From Planctomicrobium piriforme (GTDB lineage: Bacteria > Planctomycetota > Planctomycetia > Planctomycetales > Planctomycetaceae), in assembly GCF_900113665.1 (NCBI RefSeq), contig NZ_FOQD01000015.1, positions 124,001 through 188,000 of the forward strand: a stretch of 64,000 nucleotides of DNA, read 5' to 3'. Position 1 is the first letter of the stretch. The number at the start of each line of letters is the position of its first letter. This document shows, one piece after another, positions 15,359 through 23,792 of this stretch. Under the pieces are notes generated by a model. That model was not told the origin of the DNA. It worked only from the letters and a program-made list of their open reading frames with translations, and searched no databases. The translations under genes were made by a program, and so were the position numbers.

Positions 15359-16795
15359 ATGCTGCAGATTCCCGTCATCCGCTGGGGCAAGCCTTACGAA
15401 TCCATGGAAAAGGCGCCTGTCGTTCACTTTGAAACCGGGGCCGAACTCGCCCGTATGGATCAGGCGAACGGCGGCCTGATCAAGATGGACATGCGGAAAG
15501 CCGCCAAAGCCCGTGACGTGCTCCGGCAGTTCTCGATCGAGGATCTCTGCAACCGCCTTGCCGTCGCGGCACAGTCGTACATGGAAGAAACGCTTCCGCT
15601 CGGCAACGGGACGCAGACGCCGCATGAATTCTGCCACATCCAGTCCGCCACCACCGGGCTGCCGGAACACATGTGCGCATTCAACATGCGGAAGAACGCC
15701 TTTGTTCTCAAGCACATGAAAGAAGTGCTCGATGCCCTCACGCGGGGACTGCCGTTCGATATCCTCACCAACGGCTACGGCATGGAGAGCCGCGGGATCA
15801 TGGTCAGCTATCAGGCGACCGCGCCGATGCTGGGGGCGGTGCTTCCGAACAACTCGCCCGGCGTGCATGCCCTGTGGCTGCCGCTGATTCCATTGCAGCT
15901 GGGCCTGGTGCTGAAACCCGGTTCGCAGGAACCCTGGACTCCGTACCGCATGTACGCCGCGATGACCAAGGCCGGCATTCCTGCCGAGGCCTGGTGCATT
16001 TATCCAGGCGGCCACGACTGCGGGGCTGCGGTGATGGAATGCTGCGAACGCTCGATGGTCTTCGGCGGACAGCAGACCCTCGACAAGTATGCCGGAAACC
16101 CCAAGGTTCAGGCGCACGGACCCGGCTTCTCAAAAATCCTTCTCGGCGACGACAAGGTCGACCGCTGGGAAGACTACCTCGACATCATGGTCGACAGCGT
16201 CTTCGCCAACTCTGGCCGCAGTTGTATCAACGCCAGCAGTATCTGGGCCTCGCGGCACACAAAGGAAATCGCAGAAGCCATCGCTGAGAAGCTCGGGCCG
16301 GTCGAACCACGCCCGATGGCCGATCCCGATTGTCAGCTTGCCGCCTTCACGACCAAGGGGGTCGCCGAAGCGATGAACAACCAGATCGAAGAGAAGCTCA
16401 AGGAGCCCGGCGTGACTGAAGTCACGGCGAAGTACCGCAAGGGGGACCGGCTCCAGTCACACGAACGGCACGACTTCCTTCGCCCCACCGTCGTCCACTG
16501 CACCAGTCCTGAGCCATTCCTGGCGAACACGGAATACATGTTCCCGTTCGTCTCGGTGGTGGAATGCCCTCAGAAGCAGATGCTCAAAGCCATCGGCTCG
16601 ACCCTCGTCTGCACGGCGCTCACCGACGATGCCGCGTGGAAGCGGGAACTGCTCGACGCGACCCACATCGACCGACTGAATATCGGCGAAGTGAAAACGG
16701 TTCAACTGAACTGGCTGCAGCCGCACGAGGGGAACATCATCGACTTCATGTTCCGCAACCGCGCCTTCCAGACCAGCCCGCCCCCGGCACATTGA
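15359..16795 (+). CDS. Aldehyde dehydrogenase family protein
   Basis: A 478-residue NAD(P)-dependent dehydrogenase of the ALDH superfamily. Catalytic cysteine is Cys289 in NSGRSCINASSIWASRH; upstream are the NAD-fold segments (PNNSPGVHALWLPLIPLQLG with KPGSQEPWTP) and the ECCERSMVFGG strand. The N-terminus, IPVIRWGKPYESMEK, is typical of a planctomycete subgroup resembling acyl-CoA reductase-like ALDHs. It oxidises or reduces an aldehyde whose identity cannot be read. Start at 15359 because an earlier in-frame start at 15275 gives an atypical leader. Divergent from the hic operon. Confidence 0.85.
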   Translation: MLQIPVIRWGKPYESMEKAPVVHFETGAELARMDQANGGLIKMDMRKAAKARDVLRQFSIEDLCNRLAVAAQSYMEETLPLGNGTQTPHEFCHIQSATTGLPEHMCAFNMRKNAFVLKHMKEVLDALTRGLPFDILTNGYGMESRGIMVSYQATAPMLGAVLPNNSPGVHALWLPLIPLQLGLVLKPGSQEPWTPYRMYAAMTKAGIPAEAWCIYPGGHDCGAAVMECCERSMVFGGQQTLDKYAGNPKVQAHGPGFSKILLGDDKVDRWEDYLDIMVDSVFANSGRSCINASSIWASRHTKEIAEAIAEKLGPVEPRPMADPDCQLAAFTTKGVAEAMNNQIEEKLKEPGVTEVTAKYRKGDRLQSHERHDFLRPTVVHCTSPEPFLANTEYMFPFVSVVECPQKQMLKAIGSTLVCTALTDDAAWKRELLDATHIDRLNIGEVKTVQLNWLQPHEGNIIDFMFRNRAFQTSPPPAH

Positions 16796-16802
16796 CCGCG
16801 AA

Positions 16803-17237
16803 CTACTCGTCGTGCGCTTCCAGATGATGCTGCTTCAGCATCTTGTAGAGCGTGTTGCGGTTGATCCCGAGACGATCCGCAGTCCGGGTTTTCACCCCAT
16901 CACACTCGGCATACACCTGATGCAGCAGCCGCTCTTCAATGCGGCTCACGATGCGGTTATAGAGATTGCATGCGTCGGGCCCTGCTGCGGCGAGTTCCCG
17001 CTGCAGCAGATCGTCGAGCGTCGCATCGGGAAACGGCTCCGCTCCCAGAAGATTGAGGATTGTTCCCATAATCTTGTTGGCAACCGCATCCGTCACCGTG
17101 GCCTCGAGTCGCATCGCCCCTTCGGGCACGGCTGGAGTCTCTGTCACGACGCCTTGCGCGAGATCGCGTGCGTTTTCGGGACCAGAGGAGTGATCCTTTT
17201 CCGGCGCCGGCGACACGATCGCCACGATCGTCTTCAT
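16803..17237 (-). CDS. Stand-alone Fis-type DNA-binding protein
   Basis: A 144-residue protein. The C-terminal 50 residues (NRIVSRIEERLLHQVYAECD, then KTRTADRLGINRNTLYKMLK) match the Fis/NtrC C-terminal helix-turn-helix. There is no AAA+ or receiver domain, so it is not itself a sigma-54 activator. The N-terminal 90 residues are low in recognisable motifs. It lies convergent with the aldehyde dehydrogenase and downstream of amt on the same strand, but the amt terminator separates them. Likely a small nucleoid-type or local regulator; targets unknown. Confidence 0.75.
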   Translation of the reverse strand: MKTIVAIVSPAPEKDHSSGPENARDLAQGVVTETPAVPEGAMRLEATVTDAVANKIMGTILNLLGAEPFPDATLDDLLQRELAAAGPDACNLYNRIVSRIEERLLHQVYAECDGVKTRTADRLGINRNTLYKMLKQHHLEAHDE

Positions 17238-17518
17238 ATAGCGTGTTCCTGCTCCGCAATTTTGCGGGGCCGCGGATCGGTCAACCGCAAGGACAGAACG
17301 AACCTGGAGCCCTGCCGACACTCTCGAAAATCACACGCATCACCTGGCCGACATCGTGTTGAGGACGAACAAAGACCAGAGCTTGGTTATCAGGTTCAGG
17401 ACGCCTCGGGACAGCAAAAGTCCGCGTGGGGTCACGGGGCCGTGCGCCAGCATGTGCCCAGCACCGCCTGCCACAGCTCATCAATCTCAAGCCTGAATCG
17501 ATTCAGTCAGACTCATCG
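17238..17518. other. Non-coding stretch between Fis-type gene and amt terminator
   Basis: Together with the terminators to 17649 this is a 412-base gene-free stretch. Apart from the two hairpins listed separately I see no conserved motif, tRNA, repeat or credible small gene; the promoter of the Fis-type gene must lie here. Confidence 0.5.
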
Positions 17519-17559
17519 GAAAAAACCCTGACTCAAGGGGAACCGCCCTCGAGTCAGGG
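17519..17559 (-). terminator. Intrinsic terminator downstream of amt
   Basis: CCCTGACTC (17526-17534) pairs with GAGTCAGGG (17551-17559), with extra GGG/CCC pairing inside the loop. Read on the minus strand the stem is followed by TTTTTTCC, a standard intrinsic terminator for the ammonium transporter transcript. Confidence 0.88.
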
Positions 17560-17594
17560 CACCCTTCTGGCCGGAGAATTGACCAGTTTCGATC

Positions 17595-17627
17595 GATCCT
17601 GCGGAAACGAAACGCTTCCGCAGGATC
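17595..17627. repeat. Second hairpin between amt stop and its terminator
   Basis: A perfect 12-bp stem, GATCCTGCGGAA (17595-17606) and its complement (17616-17627), with a 9-base loop. It lies in the amt 3' untranslated region and lacks a T-run; possible mRNA-stabilising element. Confidence 0.65.
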
Positions 17628-17649
17628 ACGTCATGCTTCGACCAGCGAA

Positions 17650-19089
17650 TTACTGGAAGATGTAACCTTCTTCGCCATGCTGACTGACGTCGAGACCCTG
17701 GATCTCGTCATCAGCACTGACCCGCAGGCCCATCACAGCGCCCAGCACCGTCAGAATGACGACCGTGCCGACGATGGTCAGCCCCATTGAGCAGCCAACG
17801 CCGACGAGTTGGTTGATCACCTGCTGAGGATTGCCTTCGATCAGACCGCCCAGGCCGTCGGTATATTTTCCGATGCCGGCGGTAATCGCCTTGTTGGCGA
17901 ACACGCCGGTCAGAATCGCGCCCAGCGTTCCGCCCACGCCGTGCACGCCGAAGGCGTCCAGCGAATCGTCGTAACCCAGTGCATTCTTCAGCTTCGTACA
18001 GGCGAGGTAGCAAACGACACCGGCAGCAGCCCCCAGGATAAGGCCCTGAATCGGATCAACTGCTCCCGCAGCCGGCGTAATGCAGACCAGGCCCGCGACA
18101 GCACCTGAACAGGCGCCGAGAGTAGTCGGTTTGCCATGGCCAATCCATTCCGCGAAGACCCAGCCCAGCACGCCGGCAGCAGCGGCGAAGTGGGTTGCCA
18201 GGAACGCGTTCACTGCCCATTTGTCGGCGGCGAGGGCACTTCCCCCGTTGAAGCCGAACCAGCCCACCCACAGCATGGCAGCGCCGATGCAAGTAAACGT
18301 AAGATTATGCGGCGGCATCGGCTCTTTGCCAAAACCAAGTCGTTTCCCAATCATCAGTGCGCAAATCAAGGCCGAAACGCCCGAGCTGATATGCACGACG
18401 GTTCCGCCTGCGAAATCGAGACCCGGGAACTTGGCGTCAGCGTTAAACACGTTCAGCCAGCCCGGAGTTGACCAGACCCAGTGGGCGATCGGGCAGTACA
18501 CAATCAGCCCCCACAGCACTGAGAACACAGCCATCGTGCTGAATTTCATCCGCTCTGCGAAAGCACCGCAGATGAGCGCGGGCGTGATGATGAAGAACAT
18601 CCCCTGGAAAACGCAGAACAGCATGTCGTTGCCGGCGGCTTCGAGTGGCCGGTCCGGGCCGGCGATCACGCCCTTCAGGAGGACATAATCGAAGTTCCCG
18701 ATGTAAGGGCTCGTCCCGCCGAAGGCCCAACTGTAACCGACAATTGCCCAAAGAACGGTCATCAGGCCCATCAGAAAGAAACACTGCATCATGACGCTCA
18801 GAATATTTTTCTTGCGAACGAGTCCGCCGTAGAACAGGGCGAGGCCGGGTGCTGTCATCAGCAACACCAGCGCAGAAGAAGTCAGCATCCAGGCCACTTT
18901 GCCTGCATCGAGAGGCGGAATCTCAGCAGGAGCTTCGGCGGCCGGGGCCGGCTCTGCCGGAGCCTGCATCTGAGTTTGCGGTTCAGCCGGTTTTTCTTCC
19001 TGGGCAAAGGCCGCAGGCGCGTAGGCGAGCAGCACGGTCGCAACCGCCGCCATCAAGGCATGTTGAAAATACGAGCCCGTCAATTTCAT
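17650..19089 (-). CDS. amt: Ammonium transporter (Amt/MEP/Rh family)
   Basis: A 479-residue protein. A signal peptide (ALMAAVATVLLAYAPAAFAQ) and an Ala/Pro/Glu-rich linker precede the 11-helix Amt core: KVAWMLTSSALVLLMTAPGLALFYGG (first core helix), CVFQGMFFIITPALICGAFAER, FAGGTVVHISSGVSALICAL (first pore His), WVGWFGFNGGSALAA, GVHGVGGTLGAILTGVFA (second pore His), and a cytoplasmic tail VSADDEIQGLDVSQHGEEGY typical of GlnK-regulated Amt proteins. It imports ammonium across the inner membrane. No glnK/glnB is adjacent. I looked for a sigma-54 promoter upstream and found none. Closed by a strong terminator. Confidence 0.95.
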   Translation of the reverse strand: MKLTGSYFQHALMAAVATVLLAYAPAAFAQEEKPAEPQTQMQAPAEPAPAAEAPAEIPPLDAGKVAWMLTSSALVLLMTAPGLALFYGGLVRKKNILSVMMQCFFLMGLMTVLWAIVGYSWAFGGTSPYIGNFDYVLLKGVIAGPDRPLEAAGNDMLFCVFQGMFFIITPALICGAFAERMKFSTMAVFSVLWGLIVYCPIAHWVWSTPGWLNVFNADAKFPGLDFAGGTVVHISSGVSALICALMIGKRLGFGKEPMPPHNLTFTCIGAAMLWVGWFGFNGGSALAADKWAVNAFLATHFAAAAGVLGWVFAEWIGHGKPTTLGACSGAVAGLVCITPAAGAVDPIQGLILGAAAGVVCYLACTKLKNALGYDDSLDAFGVHGVGGTLGAILTGVFANKAITAGIGKYTDGLGGLIEGNPQQVINQLVGVGCSMGLTIVGTVVILTVLGAVMGLRVSADDEIQGLDVSQHGEEGYIFQ

Positions 19090-19181
19090 GAGGCATCTCC
19101 AGGATCAGAAGGGTGAAACTCGTTGCAAAAACATTTTTTACGGCGTCAAACAAACGCCGACCTGACACTCATGCGTGAGCA

Positions 19182-19529
19182 TCAAGCAATGGACGCAAAA
19201 CCAACCATGCATTCCATCGCTCTTGAATTCCCGCTCATCGACACACGCGCCGCCCACGGACGCTGCACCACGTTGCGAGGAAAAGAAACGCGATCCGCGT
19301 GCAGCCTGACGCTGCTTTCCGGAACCGCTTGAAAAGCAGACAAACTGGATTCGCTCCAGCAGCGTTCGAGATCAGCAAATCCCGACGGGGATTCGACAGG
19401 CGACAGGCCATCCAGCCCTTCAACTGCGACAGAGCTTCGATAGAACACCGGGTCCGCCGACGACGCCTCGGACACCAACGTCAGTAGCGCAGCAGCAAAC
19501 AGGATCGCAGAGAGATTGCAGCGACTCAT
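19182..19529 (-). CDS. Hypothetical secreted protein, 115 aa
   Basis: Not recognised. A good signal peptide (CNLSAILFAAALLTLVSEASSA) precedes about 90 residues of unremarkable soluble sequence (FYRSSVAVEGLDGLSPVESP, ADLERCWSESSLSAFQAVPE). There is no clear ribosome-binding site in front of the ATG, which lowers confidence. It lies upstream of amt on the same strand with a 92-base gap. Confidence 0.45.
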   Translation of the reverse strand: MSRCNLSAILFAAALLTLVSEASSADPVFYRSSVAVEGLDGLSPVESPSGFADLERCWSESSLSAFQAVPESSVRLHADRVSFPRNVVQRPWAARVSMSGNSRAMECMVGFASIA

Positions 19530-19769
19530 TTCGAAAAACAGATACGCGGCCCGAAGAGTTCAACAGGGCAAAAACCCACATACCGCGCAAAACATGCACA
19601 AGTCGTACCGAGACGACAACGGATCCATTCAAGAACAGGAACCTGTTCTCTAGAAATGACTTGCAACTTGAGAAAAGGAAAAACTCAATGGCGGACTGCC
19701 CTGTTTCGCACAAATCGCCATCACCGCTGCGCATTTCATCAGCACTGTTCAGGAGGCGAATCACATTGC

Positions 19770-20783
19770 TCAACTGGGCAAAACTTCCGGGTCGTCGTGA
19801 ACCACAGCTTCCGCTTTCTGCACCGCCAGTCGGTCGAGCAACAGCGTGCCCACCCCGGCCACAAGCACCAGCACAATCGCCGTCCAGAATTCGCCGTCGA
19901 ACTGCATTTCGTTGAACGGAATCGGCTTGAAAATCTTGTGCTTGAACTCCGCAATCTCGGGCGTCGTGTCGATCTGAAACGGCCAGATCTTGTAGAGCGA
20001 ACCGATCTTGAAGCCGCAGAGCGCGGCCATCGTCGCCGATCCGTGATGCTCCAGCAGCCACTTCAAAAACTTGCTGCAGCCCACCAGGCCTACGGCGCAG
20101 CCAATCGCAAACGCCACCAGCACTGAAAAATCATTGCCTGTGAAATTCAGATGCGTCGCGCGATCGATCACCCCGGTCAGATCATGGTATTTCCCCATGA
20201 TCAGGAGAATGAATGCCCCGCTGATGCCCGGCAGAATCAACGCGCAGATCCCCACCACTCCGCACAGCACGATATACCACAGCGACTCTGGCGGATGCTC
20301 GAGCCCCGGCTGATGCACCAGCCATAACGCCAGCGCGCAGCCCCCCACAATCAGCAGAATCTCGGCCACGCCCCATTTGTGAATCAGCTTGGCAACCAGC
20401 CAGCAGCTCGCCGCAATGAGTCCGAAGAAGATCGGCATCATCACTTCCAGATGGTGCTCGATCAAATAGTGCATCAGCGACCCCATCGTCGCGATCCCGA
20501 ACCCCACCCCCGCCACCAGCGGCGCCATGAACCAGAAGTCCACTCGGGCGAAGCTCTCCTTCCACTTCCGCTGCACCACGAGTTTCAGCAGCGTGGCGTC
20601 GATCTGGCTGATCGCAGTCACGATTCGCTGGTAGATCCCCACGATCAGCGCGATCGTTCCGCTGTCGCCGCCGGGAATGACATTGCACACCCCCATCAGC
20701 ACGCCGCAGCCAAAATAGGCAAACGGTCGCGGGGGAGAATTGCCTGCCTGAGCCGCAGATTCAGTTTCCAAAACAGCCGACAT
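19770..20783 (-). CDS. DUF368 (PopT-type) undecaprenyl-phosphate transporter
   Basis: A 337-residue membrane protein with about nine helices. The DUF368 signature CGVLMGVCNVIPGGDSGTIALI is at residues about 26-50, and GICALILPGISGAFILLIMGKY (a second PGxSG-type motif) lies mid-protein, showing the internal duplication of the family. Family knowledge: DUF368 (PopT) and DedA (UptA) proteins flip undecaprenyl phosphate across the inner membrane for cell-envelope synthesis. The protein here has extra residues after about residue 280 (FQIDTTPEIAEFKHKIFKPI), probably a periplasmic or cytosolic loop. Monocistronic. Confidence 0.85.
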   Translation of the reverse strand: MSAVLETESAAQAGNSPPRPFAYFGCGVLMGVCNVIPGGDSGTIALIVGIYQRIVTAISQIDATLLKLVVQRKWKESFARVDFWFMAPLVAGVGFGIATMGSLMHYLIEHHLEVMMPIFFGLIAASCWLVAKLIHKWGVAEILLIVGGCALALWLVHQPGLEHPPESLWYIVLCGVVGICALILPGISGAFILLIMGKYHDLTGVIDRATHLNFTGNDFSVLVAFAIGCAVGLVGCSKFLKWLLEHHGSATMAALCGFKIGSLYKIWPFQIDTTPEIAEFKHKIFKPIPFNEMQFDGEFWTAIVLVLVAGVGTLLLDRLAVQKAEAVVHDDPEVLPS

Positions 20784-20874
20784 GATGCTCCCAGGTTCAC
20801 ATTCACGGTAACGGGTGACCTGCGGAGTCTAGCCGCCCGCTCCTAGCCGCGACCAGTGCGATTCACCGCGGAAT

Positions 20875-21738
20875 TCACGCTTTCTTCGCCATCAGCGACT
20901 GCAACACCCGCAGATTCACCGCATCCATCTCCTCGCCGTCCCGCTTCTCTTTCTTCGTCTCCAGATACATCGGCAGCTTTTTAAACTTCGGGTCGTTCAG
21001 AATGAACCCGAACGCCTCGACCCCAATACACCCTTCGCCGATGTGTTCGTGACGGTCGACCCGACTCCCTTGCCCTTTTTTGCTGTCGTTCAGGTGCCAC
21101 GCCCGGACTCGGTCGATCCCCACATGCTCGTCGAGTTGCTGCATCGTCGCCTTGTACTCGGTCTTTGTTTTCAGCCCATAGCCCGCCGCGAAGAGATGGC
21201 ACGAGTCGAGACAGACCCCGAACCTTTCCGGCTGTTTTGACTTGCTGATGATTTCCCCCAGATGCTCGAACTTGTACCCCAGGTTCGTTCCCTGCCCGGC
21301 AGTCACTTCCAGCCAGGTGCCGACCTTGAACCCCGCCGTCCGGCGATGCACCTCATCGAGCGCCGTCACAATACGGGCGAGCCCCGCCTCTTCGCTCGTG
21401 TCGACATAACTGCCAGGATGCATCACTACCCCCGCCAGCCCGAGCGCCTCGGCCCGTTCGAGCTCAATCACAAACGCCTCAAGCGACTTCTCCCACAACT
21501 CATCATTGCCGCTGGCGAGATTGATTAGATAGCTGTCATGAGCGCAGGGAACCTGCAACTTGTGCTCCCGCACGGCAGTCTGAAACGCCCGAATCTCCTC
21601 GTCACTCAGCTCCTTCGCCCGCCACTGATTGTTGTTCTTCGTGAAAATCTGGACGGTCCCCATCCCATACGCCGCCGCCGCGTCAGCCGCCTTGTAATAG
21701 CCGCCGGAAATGGAAAGGTGAGAGCCAAGGAAGGGCAT
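20875..21738 (-). CDS. nfo: Deoxyribonuclease IV (AP endonuclease, Nfo)
   Basis: A 287-residue TIM-barrel enzyme with the trinuclear zinc motifs of endonuclease IV: LGSHLSISGG, CAHDSYLINLAS, VMHPGSYVD, WLEVTAGQGTNLG, VCLDSCHLFAAGYG, and WHLNDSKKGQGSRVDRHEHI. It incises DNA 5' to abasic sites in base-excision repair. Full length for the family (about 280). Next to, but not overlapping, the SulP gene. Confidence 0.95.
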   Translation of the reverse strand: MPFLGSHLSISGGYYKAADAAAAYGMGTVQIFTKNNNQWRAKELSDEEIRAFQTAVREHKLQVPCAHDSYLINLASGNDELWEKSLEAFVIELERAEALGLAGVVMHPGSYVDTSEEAGLARIVTALDEVHRRTAGFKVGTWLEVTAGQGTNLGYKFEHLGEIISKSKQPERFGVCLDSCHLFAAGYGLKTKTEYKATMQQLDEHVGIDRVRAWHLNDSKKGQGSRVDRHEHIGEGCIGVEAFGFILNDPKFKKLPMYLETKKEKRDGEEMDAVNLRVLQSLMAKKA

Positions 21739-21815
21739 GGGTTCTGTTCCAGAATTTCAAATCAAAATGACAATGAAGCAGCCGTGGTCAGGAATCACCT
21801 GGCCTTCACGCTGAC

Positions 21816-23645
21816 TCAAATCGCATACGTCCACTGCTCCGACTCTTCCGCCGCGTGCTTTCGAGGGCAATGGTCGCAATAGTCGTCTTCCAGAATGGAA
21901 TAGGCGAACCGCACCGCTTCGAGCGTGCTGGTCCAGACCGTGGTCGTTTCCTCGAACGCAAAGACATGGTCCCGCCCTATCGTCGCCAGCACCTGACCGC
22001 GCTCCAGTGCCCGCATCATCCAGGGACGCACGCCGCACAAGATCACGACCACATTATGCTGCCGCATCCGTTCGACAAACTGCTCCACGATTTCCAGGCA
22101 GACTGCATCCGGACTTCGCAGTCTTTTCATGCGCAGGATGACAACGCGAACTCCCTCATGCCGCAGGTTTTCAATCGCATTCAAATGCTCTTCCAGCTCC
22201 GGACCTGACCCAAAGAACATTTCCCCTTCCAACGAGAACATCCGCAGCTTTCCACACGGCGTGTCTGTCGAAATGCGTTCGCGGATCGTTTTTCCCTCGC
22301 CGAGAGTCAGCTCGGTCATGTGCACCTGTGCGGCCCTGCGGACATACAGCATGAACGACAGCAAGATGCCGATCATGATGCAGAACTCCACGGAGATCGC
22401 CACAGCGGAGATTGCAGTCCCCAGTACGATCGCTGCATCCGATCGGGTCGCGTGGGTGTAATACTTCAACTGTTTCCATCCCACGAGTCGGTACGCGGAG
22501 ATCATCAGAATCCCTGCCAGTGCGGCACGGGGAATGTAATACGCATAGGGCGCGAGCAGCACGACCGTGAGCGCCACCGCGACCGCGGAAATCACGCCCG
22601 ACCATTGAGTCACCGCCCCTGCCTGCTTGTTCACAATTGAGCGGGTGAGCGATCCCGAGCCGGGATAACACTGAAAGCAACTGCCGGCGATATTCGCCAG
22701 AGCTTCGCTGAGACACTGCTGATTGACATCCAGCTTCTGACGGGTCTGCGCGGCAATTGCTTTCGCCATGGCGACCGCTTCCAGCAGTCCGAGAATCGCA
22801 ATGGAAGCAGCACTGCCGGACAATTCCCGCACCCAGACCCAGCGGAAGGTCGGAAGTTCGAAACTCGGCAGACTCGCCGGGATCTTCCCCACCACCTTCA
22901 CGCCGGCCCCATCAAGCTGAAACAGGGCCACACACGTCGCCATGCAGATCAGCGACAGCAAAAATTCCGGCAGCCGCAGCTGAAAACGGCGGTTGATCCA
23001 GCTCAGGCTCAAGGACATGACGATCGTCCCCAGACCAATTCCAATTGCGTACACATTCGCTTCAGGCAGATGCGAAAGCGTCAATGCAAACCGGTACAGA
23101 AAGTGATCCTCGCCGGTCCCCTGGCCTGTCAGCCCTAGCAGGTTCTTCAACTGGTCCAGCACGAGCAGCGTCGCCGCTCCCAGCGTGAATCCCATAATCA
23201 CTCCATGCGAGATGAAGCGATTCAAATCGCCGAGTCTCAGCAGCGTGATCCCAAGCTGAATCAGACCGACCAGCATGGCCAGCAGAATCGCCTCGCTGAT
23301 CCGGTCGTCTCCCTCAAAACTCAACAGCGCGCTCAGGACCGCAATGGAAATCGCGTTCGTCGGCCCGTTGATCAGTTGCTTCGACGAATCGAACAGCGCT
23401 CCGACCGCCGTCATCACAATCGCCGTGTACAGCCCGTACTGAGGAGGAATCCCGGCAATCTGGGCGTAAGCCATCGCCTGCGGCACCGCCACGGCGGCCA
23501 CCGTCAGCCCCGCGATCAGATCGCAGCCAAAAATCCTCCACGAATACGTCCGCAGCGAATCCAGCGCAGGCACGATCCGAAACAAAAACGGCGTTTCCCG
23601 CGAACCTGCGGAGGCTTGAGCAATCTCGATTTCGGACATGGGCAT
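21816..23645 (-). CDS. SulP-family anion transporter with C-terminal STAS domain
   Basis: A 609-residue protein from the chosen start (Met 39 of the longest frame, which begins at 23759; the N-terminal extension has no SulP character). SulP core: LIAGLTVAAVAVPQAMAYAQIAGIPPQYGLYTA, INGPTNAISIAV, AVAMAKAIAAQTRQKLDVNQQ, and the GSCFQCYPGSGSLTRSIVNKQAGAVTQ segment. The STAS domain covers about residues 455-580 (LRMFSLEGEMFFGSGPELEEH, VVILRMKRLRSPDAVCLEIVE). SulP proteins carry sulfate, bicarbonate or other anions. The C-terminal tail contains DDYCDHCPRKHA, a Cys/His cluster that could bind metal and is unusual for the family. Confidence 0.85.
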   Translation of the reverse strand: MPMSEIEIAQASAGSRETPFLFRIVPALDSLRTYSWRIFGCDLIAGLTVAAVAVPQAMAYAQIAGIPPQYGLYTAIVMTAVGALFDSSKQLINGPTNAISIAVLSALLSFEGDDRISEAILLAMLVGLIQLGITLLRLGDLNRFISHGVIMGFTLGAATLLVLDQLKNLLGLTGQGTGEDHFLYRFALTLSHLPEANVYAIGIGLGTIVMSLSLSWINRRFQLRLPEFLLSLICMATCVALFQLDGAGVKVVGKIPASLPSFELPTFRWVWVRELSGSAASIAILGLLEAVAMAKAIAAQTRQKLDVNQQCLSEALANIAGSCFQCYPGSGSLTRSIVNKQAGAVTQWSGVISAVAVALTVVLLAPYAYYIPRAALAGILMISAYRLVGWKQLKYYTHATRSDAAIVLGTAISAVAISVEFCIMIGILLSFMLYVRRAAQVHMTELTLGEGKTIRERISTDTPCGKLRMFSLEGEMFFGSGPELEEHLNAIENLRHEGVRVVILRMKRLRSPDAVCLEIVEQFVERMRQHNVVVILCGVRPWMMRALERGQVLATIGRDHVFAFEETTTVWTSTLEAVRFAYSILEDDYCDHCPRKHAAEESEQWTYAI

Positions 23646-23792
23646 GCTGGACCAACGGCTGCAAGCAATCGCAGGTGTTTGCGATTCAAGGGGTTCTCGC
23701 CTGCAGAGCTTACCGATCCAGGAAAACCAATTGCCAGAGTGGAGAACCGATCGCGACAAGAAACTGTCGGCAAATGACGATTCTCCCGCCCA

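Noticed and set aside
15149..16117. Long open frame on the minus strand (322 codons) opposite the aldehyde dehydrogenase.
   Set aside because: It is antisense to a clearly conserved gene with intact catalytic motifs; high GC third positions create long shadow frames. No family motif in it.
19090..19200. Possible sigma-54 box upstream of amt (TTTTTGCA present).
   Set aside because: The -24 TGGCAC half is missing at the right spacing; no claim made.
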